Source: Rhodocyclaceae bacterium
GTDB lineage: Bacteria > Pseudomonadota > Gammaproteobacteria > Burkholderiales > Rhodocyclaceae
DNA length: 36,325 nucleotides
NCBI GenBank assembly: GCA_020445785.1
Contig: JAGRFZ010000051.1
Span: 17,374-53,698, forward strand
Reading direction: 5' to 3'
Shown: positions 25,010-32,651 of the stretch, one piece after another
Position numbering within the stretch: the stretch's first letter is position 1
How the letters are laid out: each line of letters opens with the position of its first letter
Position numbers and translations under genes: made by a program
The notes under the pieces: generated by a model
What the model was told of the DNA's origin: nothing
Databases searched by the model: none
Seen by the model: only the letters and a program-made list of their open reading frames with translations

Positions 25010-26563
25010 GTGAAAGAGATTCTTGCCAGCAACGATCTCACCGTTGGCATGTTCGTGACCGATCTGGACCGGCCGTGGATCGATACCCCGTTTCTGCTCC
25101 AGGGCTTCCTGATCGAGGACGAAGACACCTTGGGCCAGTTGCGGGAGCTGTGCCGCTTCGTGTCGATCGATCGCGCGCGCTCGGTCGGAAACGCCCACCG
25201 TGCACCGAAGAGGGAAGATGTCGCGTCCACCGTCGGCGGCAGTTTTTCCGGTCGGGCGGCGTCGGAAGCGCTGGCGCGGGGCAGCGGCGCGAGTGCGGTG
25301 GAATTGCCCGATTTCATCGAGATCCTGCGGCTGATCCGCGGTGGCCGGCTCGACAAGCTGCCCTCCATCGACGCCGCCGAGCTGGAGCCGGACGCGAGCG
25401 GTGAAGATACCCGGGACGGGTCCTTCGGGGCGCCCGGAGTCGAGCCGGATGTCGGCGCAGGCCGCAGTCTGGGGCGGCTGTTCGACCCCCTGCGGAGTGC
25501 TTTTGCCCGTTCCGATCGCGATGGGGAGGGCATCGACGGGTTGGCGACGCCGGGCCTGGACAGTGCTGCCGCACAGCAACTTCGGGGCCACGCGTCGCGG
25601 ATTCGGGAACGCACCCGTGTCGAGCGCGAACTGGTATACGTGGCGCCGCGCTTCGCGAAGGTGCAACAGGCCCTGGAGAAGGTCCTGGACGACGTCTGCA
25701 ACAGCCTTTCGCCCGACATCGGCGCGCTGCGCGAGGGCATCGACGAGATGGTGCGCAGCATTGCGCGCAACCCCGATGCGCTGATCTGGCTGACCCGGCT
25801 GAAGGCTACCGACGAAGGAAGCTATCAACATTCCCTGCACACCTCGGTCCATATGATGGTGTTCGGACGCAGCCTCGGGATGGGCGATGCCGCAACCCAG
25901 ATGCTGGGACTGGCCGGCATGCTCCACGACGTCGGCAAGATCCGACTGCCGGCCCGTCTGCTGGCCAAGAACGCCCGGCTGACCCCGCTCGAGTATGCGA
26001 TCTTCAAGACCCACGTGGACTACTCGGTGGCGATTCTCGGTGAGCTCGCAGAACTACCGGCCGAAGTGCTGGAGATCGTGCACCGCCACCACGAGCGATT
26101 CGACGGCTCCGGCTACCCACGGGCGCTGGCGGGTGACGAGATCGGCATTTCCGCGGAAATCGCCGGTCTGGTGGACAGCTACACGGCGATGACCAGCCAG
26201 CGCGAGTACAACCCGGTATTCAGCACCCATCAGGCCCTCGAAGACCTGATTCGACTGCGTGACACGCGGCATCGGGCAGGGCTCGTGGATCAGTTCATCC
26301 AATGCATCGGCATCTATCCGGTGGGATCTCTGGTCGAGCTCAACAGCGGCGAGGTGGCGGTCGTGATCGGCCAGAACCGCATTCGTCGGCTCAAGCCGCG
26401 GGTGATGGTCCTGCTTGCGCCCGACAAGACCCAGAACGCCTATCCGCCGCTGCTCGATCTGCTGTACGACCCGGTGACACCCGCCGGTGAGCCGTATGCG
26501 ATCGTGCGCTCGCTCCCCTCCAACGCCTACGGCATCGATCCGCAGGAGTTCTACCTCGGATGA
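25010..26563 (+). CDS. HD-GYP c-di-GMP phosphodiesterase with DUF3391-type N-terminus, 517 aa
   Basis: The C-terminal HD-GYP domain is intact: HSLHTSVH, then LHDVGKIRLP (HD at residues 306-307), HHERFDGSGYP (GYP at 368-370) and DSYTAMTSQREY. It should hydrolyse c-di-GMP to GMP using a bi- or trinuclear iron site. The N-terminus EILASNDLTVGMFVTDLDRPWIDTPF is of the DUF3391 type often found before HD-GYP, followed by a variable linker (residues about 60-190) rich in Gly, Asp and Ser. The protein has no membrane segment. The start is GTG 25010, with GGAGGGT about seven bases upstream. Its TGA overlaps the ATG of the next gene by four bases. Confidence 0.95.
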   Translation: MKEILASNDLTVGMFVTDLDRPWIDTPFLLQGFLIEDEDTLGQLRELCRFVSIDRARSVGNAHRAPKREDVASTVGGSFSGRAASEALARGSGASAVELPDFIEILRLIRGGRLDKLPSIDAAELEPDASGEDTRDGSFGAPGVEPDVGAGRSLGRLFDPLRSAFARSDRDGEGIDGLATPGLDSAAAQQLRGHASRIRERTRVERELVYVAPRFAKVQQALEKVLDDVCNSLSPDIGALREGIDEMVRSIARNPDALIWLTRLKATDEGSYQHSLHTSVHMMVFGRSLGMGDAATQMLGLAGMLHDVGKIRLPARLLAKNARLTPLEYAIFKTHVDYSVAILGELAELPAEVLEIVHRHHERFDGSGYPRALAGDEIGISAEIAGLVDSYTAMTSQREYNPVFSTHQALEDLIRLRDTRHRAGLVDQFIQCIGIYPVGSLVELNSGEVAVVIGQNRIRRLKPRVMVLLAPDKTQNAYPPLLDLLYDPVTPAGEPYAIVRSLPSNAYGIDPQEFYLG

Positions 26564-28350
26564 GGTCCGGCGCCAACGCGGAGGCGCACCGCCCGGCGTT
26601 CCGACAAGCGCTTGCCAGCCATGGTGTCGGCACTGCGGAGATGGCTGCGATCCGGGCGTTCACGCGGGTCGTCTCGCCGGCCGATTTCGCCCGTGGATTC
26701 GCCGCCTGCCTGGCACAGATCGCGCACGGCTCGGTGCCCGCCGGCGGTGGCGAGCAGGCCCAGGCCCGATTCTGCAGTGAACTGGCGACCTGCACAGCCT
26801 GGACCGAGCCCGAGCCTTGGTTCACGCGGGTCCATGCGAGTTGGGTCGGTTGTGTCGATGCCGGTGCCGAGGCGGGCTTCGCGCTCGACGCCTGTGCCGC
26901 GCTGGTCAAGTCGGCGGCGCGATACCTGGCGGGCAACGGTACGGCCTCCTACCGGTTGGAAATGGACATCCTGTTTGCGATCGACGCGTTCGCCTGGTGC
27001 GTTGCCTCCCTCCTTTCGCAGGAGTTGCTGTCGCGCCGGACCGGCGGCACGGCGCGCGGCGACATCGATGTGCTGACGGGCCTGCCGAATCGCCATGCGC
27101 TCGAGCGCCTGCTCGGTCAATGGCTGTCCGGCGCGGAAGAGCGCGCGCGGGTCGGTCTGGTGATCCTGTCGATGGAGTGGGGTGTCGCGGTCCGCCACCT
27201 GCCCGCGGTCGAGCGCGACCGCCTTCGGCTGCTGGTGACGAGGCATCTCGGCGACGCGCTGCGCGGCGGCGACGTGCTGTGCGTCACCGGCGACCACGAA
27301 TGGACGTTGTTGCTGCCCGGCCTGCGCAGCGCCGCCCAGCTTCGACTGGCGGCCAACAAGTTGATCATGGCGTGCGACGTGCTGCTCGAAGGCGAACTCG
27401 GCGAGCGCAGCGGCCGACTGCAGGCCGGCGGCGCGGTCGGGCCCGAGCAGGGCCGCGACGCGGTGTCGCTGGAGGTCGCGGCGCGCACGGCACTGCTCAT
27501 CGCGCGCGAACGCGAGCTGGACTACGAGGACTACCGCGAGGAGCTCGCCGATGTCGTCGACGAGGCCATCGACTTCGAGCGCGAATTGCTCAATGCCCTG
27601 CATCTGCAGGAGCTGCAGTTCTACCTGCAGCCCCAGGTGAGGCTCAGCGACGGGCGCTGCGTTGCCGTGGAACTGTTGCTGCGCTGGCAGCGCCATGACG
27701 GCGAATGGGTGGCGCCGCCGAGGATCGTCGATGGTGCTCAGCGGATCGGCGTCCTTCCCCGCCTGTCGAATTGGCTGATCATGCACGGCGCGAAGGTAGC
27801 CGCCACCCTCGAACAGGCCGGCGTCGACGTCAAGGTGAATCTGAACGTCACCGCCAGCGATCTGATCGACGACGAGTTGCCAGTGATGGTCGCTCAGGCG
27901 CTCGAGACTTGGCGGGTTGCGCCTGCCCGCTACGGCCTGGAGATCACCGAATCGGCGCTGGTGTCGGATCAGCAGCGGGCGGCCAGATTGATCGCCGAGT
28001 TGCGGCAGCTCGGCTGCCCGGTGGCGCTGGACGACTTCGGTACGGGGTTTTCTTCCTTGGCCTACCTGCGCAACCTGCCGGTAACGGAATTGAAGATCGA
28101 CCAGATGTTCGTCCGCCAGCTTGGCCAGTCGCGGGCCGACCAGGCGATCGTCGAGGCCGTGATGCGGCTGGCGGACGGCTTCGGCCTCCAGGTCGTTGCC
28201 GAGGGCGTCGAGGATGAAGGTGCGCGCGCCCTGCTGGCCGAAGCCGGCTGTGACCTGATCCAGGGACACCTCGAAGCACGCGCGATGCCGCTCGACGACT
28301 TCATCGCGTGGTGGCGTGCCCGGGAGGCCGGGCAGCGAGAGCCGGCCTGA
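26560..28350 (+). CDS. EAL phosphodiesterase with degenerate GGDEF and helical N-terminus, 596 aa
   Basis: Residues 1-160 are helical and unassigned. The last N-terminal helix (RLEMDILFAIDAFAW) and an earlier WFTRVHASW segment recall globin-coupled sensors, though this is only a suggestion. A GGDEF domain (about 165-330) begins DVLTGLPNRHALERL, but its signature is GDHEW near residue 245, so cyclase activity is doubtful. The EAL domain (about 340-590) keeps its catalytic set: VELLLRW (E371), NLNVTAS, LEITESA, DDFGTGFSS (D491-D492), ELKIDQMF and VAEGVED. It should be a c-di-GMP phosphodiesterase. ATG 26560 overlaps the HD-GYP stop as ATGA, implying translational coupling. It converges with the lipoprotein gene, five bases apart. 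Confidence 0.92.
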   Translation: MRSGANAEAHRPAFRQALASHGVGTAEMAAIRAFTRVVSPADFARGFAACLAQIAHGSVPAGGGEQAQARFCSELATCTAWTEPEPWFTRVHASWVGCVDAGAEAGFALDACAALVKSAARYLAGNGTASYRLEMDILFAIDAFAWCVASLLSQELLSRRTGGTARGDIDVLTGLPNRHALERLLGQWLSGAEERARVGLVILSMEWGVAVRHLPAVERDRLRLLVTRHLGDALRGGDVLCVTGDHEWTLLLPGLRSAAQLRLAANKLIMACDVLLEGELGERSGRLQAGGAVGPEQGRDAVSLEVAARTALLIARERELDYEDYREELADVVDEAIDFERELLNALHLQELQFYLQPQVRLSDGRCVAVELLLRWQRHDGEWVAPPRIVDGAQRIGVLPRLSNWLIMHGAKVAATLEQAGVDVKVNLNVTASDLIDDELPVMVAQALETWRVAPARYGLEITESALVSDQQRAARLIAELRQLGCPVALDDFGTGFSSLAYLRNLPVTELKIDQMFVRQLGQSRADQAIVEAVMRLADGFGLQVVAEGVEDEGARALLAEAGCDLIQGHLEARAMPLDDFIAWWRAREAGQREPA

Positions 28351-28355
28351 CGGCG

Positions 28356-28757
28356 TCAGTGGGCTTCGTTGTTACGGCTGCGACTGCGCAGGCGTGACAG
28401 GGGCGTCTCCGGCGGTGCTTCCTCGGCGTGCTGCGGGGGCTCGGCGTGGGTCTCGGCTTCTTCGGGCTTGTCCTCGGCAGGCAATTTCGGCGGGATGGTC
28501 GGCTTGACCGCCGCGATATCGTTTTCCGTCATGTAGTCGTTCATGGCGCGCCAGCCTTCGAACACGGCGGCTTTCTGGGCCTCTGGATTGAGCGCGAAGC
28601 AATCTTCCAGGGCTCGGCCGGCATGCCGACAGGCGCTGCCGACGGCGCGCCCCTCCGCCTCGGTGGCGGCGGCCTGCTTCTGCGGATCGGGAATGCCGAG
28701 TTTCTCGCAGGCGGGCAATGCGAGACCGATCATCAGGCAAGCGAGAAAGCGACCCAT
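28356..28757 (-). CDS. Small predicted lipoprotein, 133 aa
   Basis: I do not recognise the family. The N-terminus MGRFLACLMIGLALPACEKL has a short basic start, a hydrophobic core and a lipobox LPAC, so it is probably lipidated at Cys17 and exported. Two further cysteines lie in the middle (SACRHAG, EDCFALNPE), a spacing that could form a disulfide. A possible short helical domain with FEGWRAMNDYMTEND follows. The last 45 residues are rich in Pro, Glu, Ala and Arg and look disordered. ATG 28757 has no good ribosome site, but the signal peptide begins there. It converges with the EAL gene and diverges from the phosphodiesterase gene at 28910. Confidence 0.78.
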   Translation of the reverse strand: MGRFLACLMIGLALPACEKLGIPDPQKQAAATEAEGRAVGSACRHAGRALEDCFALNPEAQKAAVFEGWRAMNDYMTENDIAAVKPTIPPKLPAEDKPEEAETHAEPPQHAEEAPPETPLSRLRSRSRNNEAH

Positions 28758-28909
28758 CGAATCGAACCCTATCGAGTTTCCGAGATTGAAGGCAGTAACG
28801 TCCTTGCAGGCAGATTCTTGACCCCATTCCATGCACGATCGCTGTCGGTGGCGTCCATCGTCGACTTGCGGTGTGCGATGATGCCGACGGAACTTGCGGA
28901 GACGGACGG

Positions 28910-29674
28910 ATGAGCAGTCGCTGGTGCCTGCCCCGGATCGTGGCCCATCGCTGCGGTGGTGCGCTGGCGCCCGAGAACACCTTGGCGGGGCTGCGTGTGG
29001 CCGCTGCATTGGGTTGCGGCGGTGTCGAATTCGATGTCCAGGCGAGCGCGGACGGTCGGGCCGTCGTGATTCACGACGAACGCCTTGACCGCACCACCGA
29101 TCGGGTCGGTCCGGTGGTGGGGCTGACCGCCGCGGAATTGGCGATCTGCGACGCCGGTATTCGCCACCATCCGGCCTTCGCCGGCGAGCACGTGCCGCGA
29201 CTGGCCGAAGTTGCAGCGCTTTGCCGCAGTCTCGGGCTGGTCGCCAACGTCGAATTGAAGTGCAACGATGACGAAGGCGAGGCGATGGCGCGGTTGGTCG
29301 CACCGCAGGTCGCCGAATGCTGGCGTGGGGCGAAAGTCCCGCCCCTGATCTCCTCGTTCTCCGAGGCGGCGCTGGCCTGCGCCGCCCTGGTGGCCGCAGA
29401 TCTGCCGCGGGCGTTGCTGGTGGAGGCCGTGCCGGCGGATTGGCGGGGGCGGTTGTCGCGGCTCGGATGCATTGCCCTGCATTGCCACGTCGACGCGCTC
29501 GAGGAAGCGCTGGTGCGCGATGTCCATGGCGCGGGTTTTCGTATTGCGGCCTATACCGTGAACGATCCGGCCCATGCGGCGCGCTGGTTTGCCCTCGGTG
29601 TCGACGCCCTATTCAGCGATCGTCCGGAGCTGCTGCTGGCCCACAATCCAGCCGCCTCCGGCGGCCCGCCTTGA
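28910..29674 (+). CDS. ugpQ: Glycerophosphodiester phosphodiesterase (UgpQ-like), 254 aa
   Basis: The enzyme hydrolyses glycerophosphodiesters to glycerol-3-phosphate and an alcohol. The GDPD signature is clear: AHRCGGALAPENTLAGLR at the start, VEFDVQASADGRAVVIHDE with the metal ligands, LDRTTDRVG and NVELKCNDD. The terminal TVNDPAHAARWFALGVDALF and SDRPELL complete the TIM barrel. There is no signal peptide, so it is cytoplasmic like UgpQ rather than periplasmic GlpQ. ATG 28910 is chosen because GGAG is eight bases upstream; an earlier in-frame start at 28871 adds a poor leader. No ugp transport genes are present. Its stop codon lies within the -35 box of the predicted ispB promoter. Confidence 0.92.
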   Translation: MSSRWCLPRIVAHRCGGALAPENTLAGLRVAAALGCGGVEFDVQASADGRAVVIHDERLDRTTDRVGPVVGLTAAELAICDAGIRHHPAFAGEHVPRLAEVAALCRSLGLVANVELKCNDDEGEAMARLVAPQVAECWRGAKVPPLISSFSEAALACAALVAADLPRALLVEAVPADWRGRLSRLGCIALHCHVDALEEALVRDVHGAGFRIAAYTVNDPAHAARWFALGVDALFSDRPELLLAHNPAASGGPP

Positions 29675-29699
29675 CGGCCTCGGGTGCCGAACCTACCAT
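29671..29699 (+). promoter_or_regulatory. Predicted sigma70 promoter of ispB
   Basis: TTGACG (29671-29676) and TACCAT (29694-29699) are separated by 17 nt. The -35 has one mismatch and the -10 two. Transcription would start near 29706, about 20 nt before the GTG start of ispB. Confidence 0.55.
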
Positions 29700-29724
29700 C
29701 GCGTTTTTTCGCGCCGCCGCATCC

Positions 29725-30693
29725 GTGTCCCCTCATCCGCTCTACTCGCCCATCAGTGCCGACATGCAGGCCGTCGACGCGGTGATTCGCGATCGCCTGC
29801 ATTCCGATGTGGTGCTGATCCGGCAGGTCGCCGAGTACATCATCCACAGTGGTGGCAAGCGCCTGCGCCCCGCCCTGGTCCTGTTCTCGGCCGGCGCCAT
29901 GGGCTATCGCGGCCGTCACCATCAGGAGCTGGCCGCCGTCGTCGAGTTCATCCACACGGCGACCCTGCTGCACGACGATGTCGTCGATGAGTCGGATCTG
30001 CGGCGCGGGAACCAGACCGCGAACGCACTGTTCGGCAATGCCGCGTCGGTGCTGGTCGGTGATTTCCTCTATTCGCGGGCCTTCCAGATGATGGTGTCGG
30101 TCGGCAGCATGCGCGTGATGGAGGTGCTCGCCGACGCGACCAACACGATCGCCGAGGGCGAAGTGCTGCAGTTGCTGAACTGCCACGAAGCGGACGTCGC
30201 CGTCGAGGATTACCTTCGGGTGATTCGCTACAAGACCGCCAAGCTGTTCGAGGCGGCCTGCCGTCTCGGGGCGATCCTGGGCGGTGCCGACGAGGCGCTC
30301 GAGCGTGGCCTGGCTGCCTACGGCATGCACCTCGGGACCGCGTTTCAACTCATCGACGATGTGCTCGACTATTCCGCGGACGAGGCGGATACCGGCAAGC
30401 ATTTGGGCGACGACTTGGCCGAAGGAAAGCCGACGTTGCCTTTGATCCACACCATGCACCACGGCACCCCGGAGCAATCGGCCTTGGTGCGTCGGGCCAT
30501 CGAGCAGGGTGGGCGCAACGAGTTTGCGCAAGTGTTCGAGGCGATTCGCGCCTGTGGCGCGCTGGAGGAGACGAGGCGCTTCGCGGCGGCCGAATCGGCA
30601 CTCGCAAAGGCGGCCATCGAACCACTCCCGCCTTCCATTTTCAAGGACTCTCTGCTAAACTTATCCGACTTTGCCGTTGCGAGAGACCGATAA
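29725..30693 (+). CDS. ispB: Octaprenyl diphosphate synthase
   Basis: IspB makes the polyprenyl side chain for ubiquinone from farnesyl diphosphate and isopentenyl diphosphate. Both aspartate-rich motifs are present: LLHDDVVDESDLRRG (first) and FQLIDDVLDYSADE (second), with GGKRLRPALVLF binding substrate and GNAASVLVGDFLYSRAFQMM between. Start is GTG 29725, giving 322 aa. The 14 residues VSPHPLYSPISADM align position for position with the start of E. coli IspB, up to its Met14. The chain length of the product (C40) is inferred from family similarity. tRNA-Pro begins 30 nt after the stop. In many proteobacteria this gene lies divergent from rplU, but here the two are 22 kb apart. Confidence 0.94.
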   Translation: MSPHPLYSPISADMQAVDAVIRDRLHSDVVLIRQVAEYIIHSGGKRLRPALVLFSAGAMGYRGRHHQELAAVVEFIHTATLLHDDVVDESDLRRGNQTANALFGNAASVLVGDFLYSRAFQMMVSVGSMRVMEVLADATNTIAEGEVLQLLNCHEADVAVEDYLRVIRYKTAKLFEAACRLGAILGGADEALERGLAAYGMHLGTAFQLIDDVLDYSADEADTGKHLGDDLAEGKPTLPLIHTMHHGTPEQSALVRRAIEQGGRNEFAQVFEAIRACGALEETRRFAAAESALAKAAIEPLPPSIFKDSLLNLSDFAVARDR

Positions 30694-30723
30694 TCGGCGA
30701 CGCACGGTCGAGAGCAACAAATT

Positions 30724-30800
30724 CGGGGAATAGCTCAGCCTGGTAGAGCACTGCGTTCGGGACGCAGGGGCCGGAGGTTCGAATCCTCTTTCCCCGACCA
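30724..30800 (+). tRNA. tRNA-Pro (anticodon CGG)
   Basis: The 77-nt cloverleaf is complete. The acceptor stem CGGGGAA (30724-30730) pairs with TTCCCCG (30790-30796), with discriminator A and an encoded CCA (30798-30800). The anticodon stem CTGCG/CGCAG closes the loop TTCGGGA, so the anticodon is CGG, reading proline codon CCG. The TPsiC arm has the usual GGTTCGAATCC. It lies between ispB and the terminator at 30817-30847. Confidence 0.97.
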
Positions 30801-30816
30801 GTTATGCTAGGAAAAC

Positions 30817-30847
30817 AAGGGATTGGCGGCGACGCCAGTCCCTTTTT
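30817..30847 (+). terminator. Intrinsic terminator after tRNA-Pro, usable from both strands
   Basis: AAGGGATTGGCG (30817-30828) pairs with CGCCAGTCCCTT (30833-30844), 12 bp with one T-G wobble, around GCGA. T-runs follow on both sides: TTTTT (30843-30847) on the plus strand, and GTTTTC from GAAAAC (30811-30816) on the minus strand. It can end the ispB/tRNA transcript and also the convergent trhP transcript. Confidence 0.85.
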
Positions 30848-30902
30848 CTGCGTTTGGGGCGGGCGAAATCGGGCCAGGGCAAGCCCGCGTGGCCGGTGCC
30901 GA

Positions 30903-32162
30903 CTAATGCAGGTAGCGGGCCAGGAACGCCCCTTCGAGCATGGGCGGCAACGGCAGGCGGACGCGATGGCCGCTGCCGGCGGCGCATGCGATCGGCGCGC
31001 CGGCGCGGTCGAGCATGATCTCCACGCGATGCTGCCGGTTTCCCCGGGGATGTACGATCTCGAGCCGGTCTCCGAGCGCGAAACGGTTCTTGACCTCGAT
31101 TTCGGCGAAGCCGCGGTCGTCGTAGCCCAGCACGTCGCCGACATACAGGCTGCGGCCGGATTCGGAGTGTCCACGCAGGTAATTCTGAGTCGCGGCCGGC
31201 GTGTGTCGCTGGTAGAAGCCGTCCGTATAGCCACGGTTGGCGAGCCCCTCCAGTTCGCCGAGCAGCGTCGGATCGAGACCCCGCCCGGCGGCGGCGTCGT
31301 CGATCGCCTGGCGGTACGCCTGGCAAGTGCGCGCGGCATAGTAGGCGCTCTTGGTCCGCCCCTCGATCTTGAGCGAGTCGACCCCGATTTCGACCAGGCG
31401 CCGGACATGCTCGATCGCCCGCAGGTCCTTCGAGTTGAGGATGTAGGTGCCGTGCTCGTCCTCCTCGATGGGCATGAAGCTTCCTTGCCGCTTCTCGCGC
31501 TCCTCGAGCACGAACACGTCGCCGCTGGCGTCCTCGCGCGCGCCATGGACCTGAAAATCCCAGCGGCACGAATTGGTACAGCTGCCTTGGTTGGCATCGC
31601 GGTGGTTGAAATAGCCCGAGAGCAGGCAGCGGCCGGAGTAGGCGATGCAGAGGGCGCCATGGACGAACACTTCGAGTTCGGTGTTCGGACAGGCATCGCG
31701 GATCTCGGCAATTTCATCGAGTGACAACTCGCGTGACAGGATCACGCGGGAGATGCCGGCCTGTCGCCAGAACCGCACTGCCGCCGCATTCACCGTGTTG
31801 GCCTGTACCGACAGGTGGATCGGAACCTCCGGCCAAGTCTCGCGCACCATCATGATCAGACCCGGATCCGCCATGATCAGGGCGTCGGGGCCGAGCGCGA
31901 CCACCGGTGCCATGTCGTCCATGTAGGTCTTCAGCTTGGCGCCGTGAGGGTAGATGTTGGAAACCAGATAGAAGCGGCGACCGAGCGCACGGGTCCGCCG
32001 GATACCTTCCGCCAGGACATCCAGGCGGCCGAAGTCGTTGTTGCGCACGCGCAGCGAATAGCGGGGTTGGCCGGCATAGACGGCCGTGGCGCCATAGGCG
32101 AAGGCAGTGTCGAGCATCGACAAGGTGCCGGCGGGGGCGAGCAGTTCCGGGTTTGCGGGCAT
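30903..32162 (-). CDS. trhP: U32-family tRNA hydroxylation protein TrhP (YegQ)
   Basis: TrhP takes part in 5-hydroxyuridine formation at position 34 of tRNAs, using prephenate in E. coli. The N-terminus PELLAPAGTLSMLDTAFAYG with AVYAGQPRYSLRVRNNDF is the U32 start. The central cysteine-rich segment, CIAYSGRCLLSGYFNHRD followed by NQGSCTNSCRW, is a hallmark of the YegQ branch, and related U32 proteins use four such cysteines for an iron-sulfur cluster. The length of 419 aa is somewhat under the roughly 450 of E. coli YegQ. ATG 32162 marks the start of homology; the ribosome site is weak. The name peptidase U32 is historical and does not describe activity here. Nothing else is recognisable in 32163-32327. 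Confidence 0.9.
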   Translation of the reverse strand: MPANPELLAPAGTLSMLDTAFAYGATAVYAGQPRYSLRVRNNDFGRLDVLAEGIRRTRALGRRFYLVSNIYPHGAKLKTYMDDMAPVVALGPDALIMADPGLIMMVRETWPEVPIHLSVQANTVNAAAVRFWRQAGISRVILSRELSLDEIAEIRDACPNTELEVFVHGALCIAYSGRCLLSGYFNHRDANQGSCTNSCRWDFQVHGAREDASGDVFVLEEREKRQGSFMPIEEDEHGTYILNSKDLRAIEHVRRLVEIGVDSLKIEGRTKSAYYAARTCQAYRQAIDDAAAGRGLDPTLLGELEGLANRGYTDGFYQRHTPAATQNYLRGHSESGRSLYVGDVLGYDDRGFAEIEVKNRFALGDRLEIVHPRGNRQHRVEIMLDRAGAPIACAAGSGHRVRLPLPPMLEGAFLARYLH

Positions 32163-32327
32163 GGCGGGCCGAGAGGTTCCAGGGCGGCAATTATCCCGAA
32201 AACGGCGGCCGACCGCATCGCGCCGTCGATGGCTTTGCGACTCTCGACAGGGCAGGGCCCCCCTGGGCGTGGCGGCGTTGCGCAGCGCCATGCCGGCGAC
32301 GGCCGCTGTGGGAGAAGATGGGCAGGC

Positions 32328-32549
32328 TCAGTCGGAGTCGTCCGCGCGCGGCGCATCCCGCGCGTAGCGGGGCGCTTCCGGTTCGTCGCAACGATACAGG
32401 CCGCGTCCGATCAGATACTGGGTGTAGCCAATCGACCCGATGACGACGCCCGCGGGATAGAGCTGCCGCCCCTGTCGGTCGAATACGGCGAACGGCAGGG
32501 GCGCACGGGCCGAAATTTCGTCGGCAAAGATGCGTCGCAAGGCGGACAT
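32328..32549 (-). CDS. Short conserved-motif protein, 73 aa
   Basis: I do not recognise a family by name. The central part LPFAVFDRQGRQLYPAGVVI and YLIGRGLYRCDE resembles a motif (D-x-x-G-x-x-L then a RGLYR-type segment) found at the N-terminus of many betaproteobacterial PilZ and HD-GYP signalling proteins. Here it stands alone without an effector domain. The C-terminus is charged (RDAPRADDSD). ATG 32549 has no strong ribosome site. It could be a small c-di-GMP-related adaptor or the remains of a longer gene; no extra domain is visible in any frame nearby. It lies between trhP and the helicase gene on the same strand. Confidence 0.6.
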   Translation of the reverse strand: MSALRRIFADEISARAPLPFAVFDRQGRQLYPAGVVIGSIGYTQYLIGRGLYRCDEPEAPRYARDAPRADDSD

Positions 32550-32651
32550 CCATATGAAATCGGAATGAACAGCCTCAAGGATAGCGCGCAGACAATGCCA
32601 AAGGAATAGCGGGCGTGTGCGTCCGCGGCGGCTTGGGCCGAGGGTCGGGCG

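Noticed and set aside
30724-30847. tRNA-Pro as an integration site for a genomic island
   Set aside because: There is no integrase, no repeated tRNA 3' end downstream, and the flanking genes are housekeeping.
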